Both the position numbers and the translations under genes were made by a program. Shown one piece after another: positions 42,088 through 46,591 of a stretch of 46,591 bases of DNA. The number at the start of each line of letters is the position of its first letter. Positions within the stretch are counted from its first letter, which is position 1. The notes beneath the pieces are model-generated. The model saw only the letters and a program-made list of their open reading frames with translations, had not been told where the DNA came from and did no database searches. This stretch comes from Kiritimatiellia bacterium. GTDB taxonomy: Bacteria > Verrucomicrobiota > Kiritimatiellia > RFP12 > UBA1067. Location of the stretch: contig JAFUDL010000537.1 in assembly GCA_017459225.1 (NCBI GenBank), positions 1 to 46,591 of the forward strand. The letters run 5' to 3'.

Positions 42088-43812
42088 ATGTCTCGAATCC
42101 TCACATTAAACATCGGCGCCTCGAAGGCGGTTCTTGCCGAGTATTCGCTCGGCGGTAAGGGCCGCCTCACGCTGACGGGCTACGGCAGCGGCGAACTGCC
42201 CGCAGTCGACGTCAACGACATAGGCTCTCTTGGCGCCACTCTGCCGCAGGTGCTTCGCCAGATAATGCGAGAGAAGGACATCCATCCCGCGCCGCTCGTC
42301 GTGTCGCTCGGCGGCCAAATGGTGTTCCCGCGCTTCGCGAAGTGTCCACCCGTAGGTGAGCTCGAGCAGCAGGTTCGCTATGAGATCGAGGAGAACGTGC
42401 CGTTCCCGATCGACGAGATCGTGAGCGACTACCAGTTCCTCGGCAACATGGCCGACGGCGACAAGGCCGTGATGATCGTTGCGGCGAAGGTGGAGGCCGT
42501 TCGCGCGGTGACCGACGCCGTTCGCGCGGCAGGCCTCAAGCCCACCGTTGTCGACGTCTCGCCCGTCGCGATCTGCAACGCGCTCAAGGTGGCGTATCCG
42601 CAGCTCGAAGGCTGCTCTGTTGTGCTTGACGTTGGCTCGAAGACCACGAACCTCATAATCCTCGAGGGCGAGAAGGTCTACAACCGTTCGATTCCGATCG
42701 CCGGCAACACCATCACCAAGGACATCGCACAGCAGTTCGGCTGCTCCTTCGAGGAGGCAGAGCAGGTGAAGCTTGAGCGCGGCTATGTGGCGCTCGGTGG
42801 CGTGACGGAGGATGAGGACGAGGTTACCGACCGCATCTCGAAGATAATCCGCACTGTGCTCACGCGTCTGCACGCGGAGATATCGCGCTCCATCAACTTC
42901 TACCGCTCGCAGCAGGGCGGCAGCGCTCCAACGCGCCTCTTCCTCACGGGCGGCACCGCTCGCCTTCCGCAGCTCGACCAGTTCTTCATGGACGCGCTGC
43001 AGGTCGACGTGCAGTACCTCAATCCGTTCGGGTCCGTGGCGTTCGGCTCAAAGATCAACAAGGCCCAGTTTGAGGATGATGCATTCGCTCTTACGGAAAG
43101 CGTGGGCCTTGCGCTGCGCGGCGGCGACAATGCGTGGATATCGATAAACCTCCTTCCGCCGGAGCTCGTGAACGAAGCGCGCGCGATGAAGCGCATTCCG
43201 TTCCTCGTGGCGGGCGGTGTGGCGTTTCTCGCCGCTCTTGGCGTGGGCTGGATGCTTGAGAGCGGCGGAGTGGAGAAGGCAAAGGCAAAGCTCGAACGCG
43301 TGGAGAGCCGCAACCGGTCGTTGAAGTCGCTCGATACGAAGCTCAAGGCAGAGCAGAAGGCAGAGCAGGAGGTTCGCGGCAAGTGCGACGAGTTCCAGCA
43401 GCTGCTGATGAGCCGTTCGGCGGCGCTGCGCCGTCTGCAGGACGTGCGCCGCAGCCTTCTGGACGGCATGTGGATCACGGAGTGGAAGGCGCTTCCGGCG
43501 GAAAAGGACAAGCCCGAGGCCCGCGAGGCCGTGATGGTGACTGTGCGTGGCTGGCGCGACGCGATGGAGAAGGCCGAGGCCAAGTGGGCTGAGGACAACG
43601 GCGGCAAGGGCTCCACCGTGGCCGAGATTGTCATGTCCAAGATCAAGCGCAGCGCGGAGTTCGTGCCGGAGAGCGTTAAGATCGACAAGCAGAGAAGCGT
43701 GGAGGGATGCCTTACCGAGTTCACGCTGCTAATGCAATTGGCACCGGCCCCCAGCATCGTGCCCGAGAACGAGAAGGAGAAGGGCCGTAAAGGAAAGGGG
43801 ACGAAGAAATGA
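42088..43812 (+). CDS. pilM: Type IV pilus assembly protein PilM fused to PilN-like domain
   Basis: The product (574 aa) has an actin/FtsA-like PilM part (residues about 1-345): LTLNIGASKAVLAEY, the SHS2-type subdomain with YEIEENVPFPIDEIVSDYQ, VVLDVGSKTTNLIIL (about 180) and LFLTGGTARLPQLDQF (about 284) for nucleotide binding. A second part begins ISINLLPPEL near residue 351, the start expected for PilN, followed by one membrane segment (about 370-392), a coiled coil and a small alpha-beta domain (about 470-560). PilM is normally cytoplasmic and grips the N-terminus of PilN; here both are one chain. Its stop overlaps the next ATG (ATGA). No PilO gene of standard type follows; the next gene may take that place. 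Confidence 0.88.
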   Translation: MSRILTLNIGASKAVLAEYSLGGKGRLTLTGYGSGELPAVDVNDIGSLGATLPQVLRQIMREKDIHPAPLVVSLGGQMVFPRFAKCPPVGELEQQVRYEIEENVPFPIDEIVSDYQFLGNMADGDKAVMIVAAKVEAVRAVTDAVRAAGLKPTVVDVSPVAICNALKVAYPQLEGCSVVLDVGSKTTNLIILEGEKVYNRSIPIAGNTITKDIAQQFGCSFEEAEQVKLERGYVALGGVTEDEDEVTDRISKIIRTVLTRLHAEISRSINFYRSQQGGSAPTRLFLTGGTARLPQLDQFFMDALQVDVQYLNPFGSVAFGSKINKAQFEDDAFALTESVGLALRGGDNAWISINLLPPELVNEARAMKRIPFLVAGGVAFLAALGVGWMLESGGVEKAKAKLERVESRNRSLKSLDTKLKAEQKAEQEVRGKCDEFQQLLMSRSAALRRLQDVRRSLLDGMWITEWKALPAEKDKPEAREAVMVTVRGWRDAMEKAEAKWAEDNGGKGSTVAEIVMSKIKRSAEFVPESVKIDKQRSVEGCLTEFTLLMQLAPAPSIVPENEKEKGRKGKGTKK

Positions 43813-44939
43813 GTCTCTCCAGGCAGCAGATGATAGGCGCCGTGGGCGCGGGCATTTTCGTGGTGTGCGCAGGCGGTCTTGGCTGGATGCTCTATTCGGC
43901 GTGGTCCGACAAGGGCGAAGTCGAGGAGAGGGTGACCGAGGAGACAGATGCGTTCAGGCGCTTCAACGAGTCTGCGATCTATCCATCCAAGGCGTCGATC
44001 GACAGCGTAAAGTCAAACGAGACGAGCTATGCCCAGTGGTATGATTCGGCCGTGACGCTTGCGGCGCGCGGCGACAGGGCCATGCAGATAGAATCGGCCT
44101 CGAAGTTCAAGCAGCTGCTTGAACGCGAGGTGCGCCGCGTGCGCGAACTTCCCGGCGGCGCCGGCGGAAAGATCTCTGCGCCCACATTCCTCTTCGGTTT
44201 CGAGCAGTATCTCGGCGAAGGCGGAGTGCTGCCGAAGGAGGCGGATGTGCCTCGCCTTGCGGTGCAGCTTGGATCGATATGCCGCCTTGCCGACGCTTTC
44301 GCCGAGGCTGGCGTGTACGAGGTGAAGTCCGTCACGCGCCTTGAGGAGAAGTCCGACAAGTCGGAAAGAGAGGATTCCGGCTCGTCGTCTTCCGCCAAGA
44401 ACAAGAAGCAGGCTGCGAACAAGGAGGCGGAGGACGCGCCCAAGATGACGAAGGAGTCGTATGCGTTCGAGATTCTGGCGCGTCCGACGGCCATCGTCCA
44501 GGTGTTGAACAAGCTCACGGCGTGCGAACGGTTTGTTGTGGTGCGCAACCTCTCGTTCAGGCAGTCGGTTGATTCGATTGTGGACCACATCGCAGCGGCG
44601 AAGAAGGCCGAGGATGCCAAGAACGCGCCAAGCACCGGCTCACGTCGTCGTCGCGGCGCTGCCGCGGCGCCGGCTGACGCAAATCCCGAAGCGCTGGCGC
44701 TCGCGAGCAGAATCGTGGCCGATCCCGAGGGCGACGAGCCGCTAACGGTGTCGTTCACGCTCGACGTGTACGACTTCGGCCGTCCCGCGCAGGCGTCCGC
44801 CGCGCAGGAGACCAAGGACGCCGATGCGGCTCCCGCAGACGCCGGCAAGGCGGATTCCGCGAAACCGTCTGCCGCGGATGCCAAGGCCGAGGAGAAGAAG
44901 CCCGCCGAGAAGAAGGCGGAGAAGGGGGATTTTGAATGA
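43809..44939 (+). CDS. Amuc_1100-like pilus-associated membrane protein
   Basis: The product (376 aa) has one N-terminal membrane segment (residues about 8-30) and a periplasmic part. Comparison from memory with Akkermansia Amuc_1100 shows the same order of features: a coiled coil with YPSKASIDSVKSNETSYAQ (Amuc: TPSRSSNEELEKELNRYAK), FGFEQYLGEGGV...LGSICRLADAFAEAGVYEV, FEILARPTAIVQVLNKLTAC, and a final strand LTVSFTLDVYDFGRP (Amuc: VSLNLVHFNQP). Two low-complexity stretches, Ser/Lys-rich near 190-215 and Ala/Lys/Asp-rich at the C-terminus, are added. It sits where PilO would be and resembles it in layout. ATGA overlaps join it to both neighbours. Confidence 0.8.
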   Translation: MSLSRQQMIGAVGAGIFVVCAGGLGWMLYSAWSDKGEVEERVTEETDAFRRFNESAIYPSKASIDSVKSNETSYAQWYDSAVTLAARGDRAMQIESASKFKQLLEREVRRVRELPGGAGGKISAPTFLFGFEQYLGEGGVLPKEADVPRLAVQLGSICRLADAFAEAGVYEVKSVTRLEEKSDKSEREDSGSSSSAKNKKQAANKEAEDAPKMTKESYAFEILARPTAIVQVLNKLTACERFVVVRNLSFRQSVDSIVDHIAAAKKAEDAKNAPSTGSRRRRGAAAAPADANPEALALASRIVADPEGDEPLTVSFTLDVYDFGRPAQASAAQETKDADAAPADAGKADSAKPSAADAKAEEKKPAEKKAEKGDFE

Positions 44940-46051
44940 GCGCCTCCAAGCAGAATTTCTTTGCGGCGCATTGGGACTGGCTTGTGGCTGCGGTGGGCTT
45001 CGCCGTGCTCGCCGCCGCTGCTGCGTTGTACGCGATGTCCCTCGGCGATTCGCCCGAGGCCAGCGCCAACGCCTATGAGGCGCAGCTCAAGACGATGACG
45101 CCTTCCCACGAAGGCGTGCCAAGCGCAAACCTTGACTTGCTCCAGAAGGCGCTGCGCCAGATGAAGACGCCGCCGCGTCTTGACGCGGTCAACGCCAAGA
45201 AGGCGAACTTCCTCGCGAGCGAGGGACGCGTCTTCTGCCAGCAGGGCGACAGCGACCCCAAGGCCAAGAAGGGCTGCGGCAAGCCTATTCCCGCAGAGGC
45301 CGAGCTGTGCCCCTTCTGCGGCGTGAAGCAGCACGTGGTGAAGATCGAGGCCGATGCAGACCATGACGGCATGTCGAACGAATGGGAGCTCAAGTACGGT
45401 CTGAACCCGAACGATCCGAGCGACGCAAAGAAGGATCTCGACGGCGACGGCTTCACCAACTACGAGGAGTTCCTAGCGGGGACCGATCCTAGGGACAAGG
45501 AGTCGCATCCCGATTATGCCGACTCGCTCGTCGTCTCGGCTCCGCTCAAGCACACCTCCCTGCCGTTCTACTTCTACGCCTACAGCAGAGTGCGCAATGG
45601 CTATCGCTTCACGTTCCGCCGCAAGGATGCGAAGAACAAGTTCGACAGCACTCTCTCCGCGCTCTTGAACGACGAGATCCGCTCGCCCGACGGCAAGATG
45701 AAGACCGGGTGGAAGGTGACTGCGTTCGAGCAGAAGGAAGAACGCCGCACGATTCCTGGCTCGAAGGATCCCAACCTCAAGCGCGCAGTGGATGTTTCCA
45801 CTGTGGAGCTCAAGAGGGAGAAGGACGGCAAGACCCTCACGGTCGCCCTCCGCGTGCCGGACATCGCAGTGGAGACCGAAACGGAGCTCACCTACAAGCG
45901 TGGCACGGAACGCAAGTTCGTCGTCACCAAGGGCACTGAATTCGAGCTCAACGGCAGCAAATACCGCGTGGAAAAGCTTGCCGCAGTTGAGAACGGATGC
46001 GAAGTCACCATTGTCGATCTGAAAACAAAAAAAGAAAAAATCGTACGTTGA
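44936..46051 (+). CDS. Amuc_1099-position protein with zinc ribbon and Ca-binding TSP3-like motif
   Basis: The product (371 aa) has an N-terminal membrane segment (residues about 13-35), then a Cys4 zinc-ribbon-like module (C101, C114, C125, C128, with CPFCG), then a TSP3/EF-like pair of Ca loops (DADHDGMSNEWELKYGLNP and DLDGDGFTNYEEFLAGTDP, about 137-185), and a beta-rich C-terminal half (about 200-371). The Ca motif is the same type as in the giant protein encoded upstream. A zinc ribbon on the periplasmic side is unusual; orientation of the membrane segment would settle it. It is fourth in the operon with a 4-base overlap. Function is not known; a structural part of the pilus or secretion complex is likely from position. 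Confidence 0.75.
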   Translation: MSASKQNFFAAHWDWLVAAVGFAVLAAAAALYAMSLGDSPEASANAYEAQLKTMTPSHEGVPSANLDLLQKALRQMKTPPRLDAVNAKKANFLASEGRVFCQQGDSDPKAKKGCGKPIPAEAELCPFCGVKQHVVKIEADADHDGMSNEWELKYGLNPNDPSDAKKDLDGDGFTNYEEFLAGTDPRDKESHPDYADSLVVSAPLKHTSLPFYFYAYSRVRNGYRFTFRRKDAKNKFDSTLSALLNDEIRSPDGKMKTGWKVTAFEQKEERRTIPGSKDPNLKRAVDVSTVELKREKDGKTLTVALRVPDIAVETETELTYKRGTERKFVVTKGTEFELNGSKYRVEKLAAVENGCEVTIVDLKTKKEKIVR

Positions 46052-46054
46052 TGC

Positions 46055-46083
46055 TTGATTCATCAGCCAAAATGGGGTATCAT
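46055..46083 (+). promoter_or_regulatory. Possible internal promoter before the last pilus gene
   Basis: TTGATT (46055-46060), 17 bases, TATCAT (46078-46083), then a leader with AAGGAG before the ATG at 46110. Confidence 0.5.
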
Positions 46084-46109
46084 AGTAAAACCTTTCAAGG
46101 AGCAATTCG

Positions 46110-46591
46110 ATGAGAGCCAATAAAACACTCGCCGCATTGGGCGCCACATTCCTTTCTCTCGCTTTCACAGCGAGCGTTGTCGCGGATGATCTAGATGATC
46201 TTCTTAACGACGACCCCAAACCGCCAAAAAAGGCAGAGATTGCGAAGCCGGTTGAACCCAACAATTCTGCGCCTGTCGCGAAGCAAGCTGAGCCTGCTCC
46301 CGCAGAGCCCGCGAAGCCCGCCGTGGCCAAGCCCGATGTGAAGCCTGTGCCCGCGAAGCCTGTTGCGCCTGAGGCGAAACCCGCTCCTGCACCTGCGAAG
46401 CCCGCAGAGCCCGCGATTGACGATCTTGATCCTCTCAACGACGCTCCTGCAAAGGCCGCTCCTGCCGCAAAGCCTGAGGTGAAGCCTGCGGAACCTGTGC
46501 CCGAGGTGAAGCCTGCTGAGCCGCCGCATCCCGAAGCGGAGCTCATCAGCGACTTGATGGAGACGGAGAAGCTGCGCCGCCAGTCGCTCGA
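46110..46591 (+). CDS. Probable secretin (PilQ/Amuc_1098 position), 3' partial
   Basis: The frame from ATG 46110 stays open to the window end (160 codons seen). It has AAGGAG 8 bases upstream, a signal peptide (MRANKTLAALGATFLSLAFTASVVA), an acidic DDLDDLLNDDP segment, and a long Pro/Ala/Lys/Glu-rich linker of PAKPAEP type (residues about 40-140). It ends in a more ordered start of a domain (ELISDLMETEKLRRQSL). The linker is typical of proteins that cross the periplasm. The secretin pore itself would lie beyond the window; identity rests on position after the Amuc_1099-like gene, so it is inference. Confidence 0.65.
   Translation, partial: MRANKTLAALGATFLSLAFTASVVADDLDDLLNDDPKPPKKAEIAKPVEPNNSAPVAKQAEPAPAEPAKPAVAKPDVKPVPAKPVAPEAKPAPAPAKPAEPAIDDLDPLNDAPAKAAPAAKPEVKPAEPVPEVKPAEPPHPEAELISDLMETEKLRRQSL

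Noticed and set aside
45473..46546. 357-codon minus-strand frame at the window end
   Set aside because: Gly/Ala/Ser-rich shadow of the PAKPAEP linker of the plus-strand gene at 46110.

Overview
The window looks like part of a chromosome from a moderately high-GC, carbohydrate-degrading bacterium of the PVC superphylum, most likely Verrucomicrobiota/Kiritimatiellota/Lentisphaerota-like. The grounds are a pilus-type cluster with the same gene order as Akkermansia Amuc_1102-1101-1100-1099-1098, a giant secreted protein full of thrombospondin-3-like Ca-binding motifs, several secreted glycan-degrading enzymes, and Gfo/Idh/MocA oxidoreductases with Tat signals. This taxonomic call is inference from protein families; no rRNA is present.

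Left part (1-13.8 kb), mostly minus strand. It holds a partial glycoside hydrolase, a CE15 glucuronoyl esterase, a small lipoprotein, a three-gene operon (serine hydrolase, CapD-like nucleotide-sugar dehydratase, GT2 glycosyltransferase), an FG-GAP repeat secreted protein, and a four-gene operon (PTS-EIIA/CBS regulator, SLC13-type carrier, GH89-like glycosidase, lipoprotein).

Middle (13.8-18.9 kb). This is the most unusual part. mnmG encodes a complete MnmG core interrupted by about 230 extra residues, and that insertion carries six exact copies of the 16-bp palindrome GTTTCCACGTGGAAAC, which resembles a ParB-binding parS centromere site. Upstream of mnmG lies about 1.8 kb without convincing genes. 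It contains three one-mismatch DnaA boxes, AT-rich direct repeats, many hairpins and a possible small RNA with a strong terminator. Gene orientation flips here: 10 of 13 genes to the left (counting the Nudix gene) are on the minus strand and all 16 genes to the right are on the plus strand. Together these point to the chromosomal replication origin and centromere region, with the centromere written inside a tRNA-modification gene.

Right part (18.9-46.6 kb), all plus strand. It holds patatin/exonuclease/AEC transporter; an oxidoreductase/epimerase/oxidoreductase sugar cassette followed by tRNA-Leu(UAG); a small membrane-anchored coiled-coil protein followed by a 4007-residue secreted protein; ackA-pta-kdsD (acetate fermentation plus a Kdo-precursor enzyme); and the Amuc_1100-type pilus operon (secreted protein, PilM-PilN fusion, Amuc_1100-like, zinc-ribbon/Ca-motif protein, and the start of a probable secretin), which runs off the window.

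Two window-wide patterns recur. Many first-of-operon genes have a near-consensus -10 box only 6-9 bases before the start codon, suggesting leaderless mRNAs. Intergenic spaces and some gene 3' ends are filled with degenerate 7/8-base tandem repeats and dispersed palindromes.
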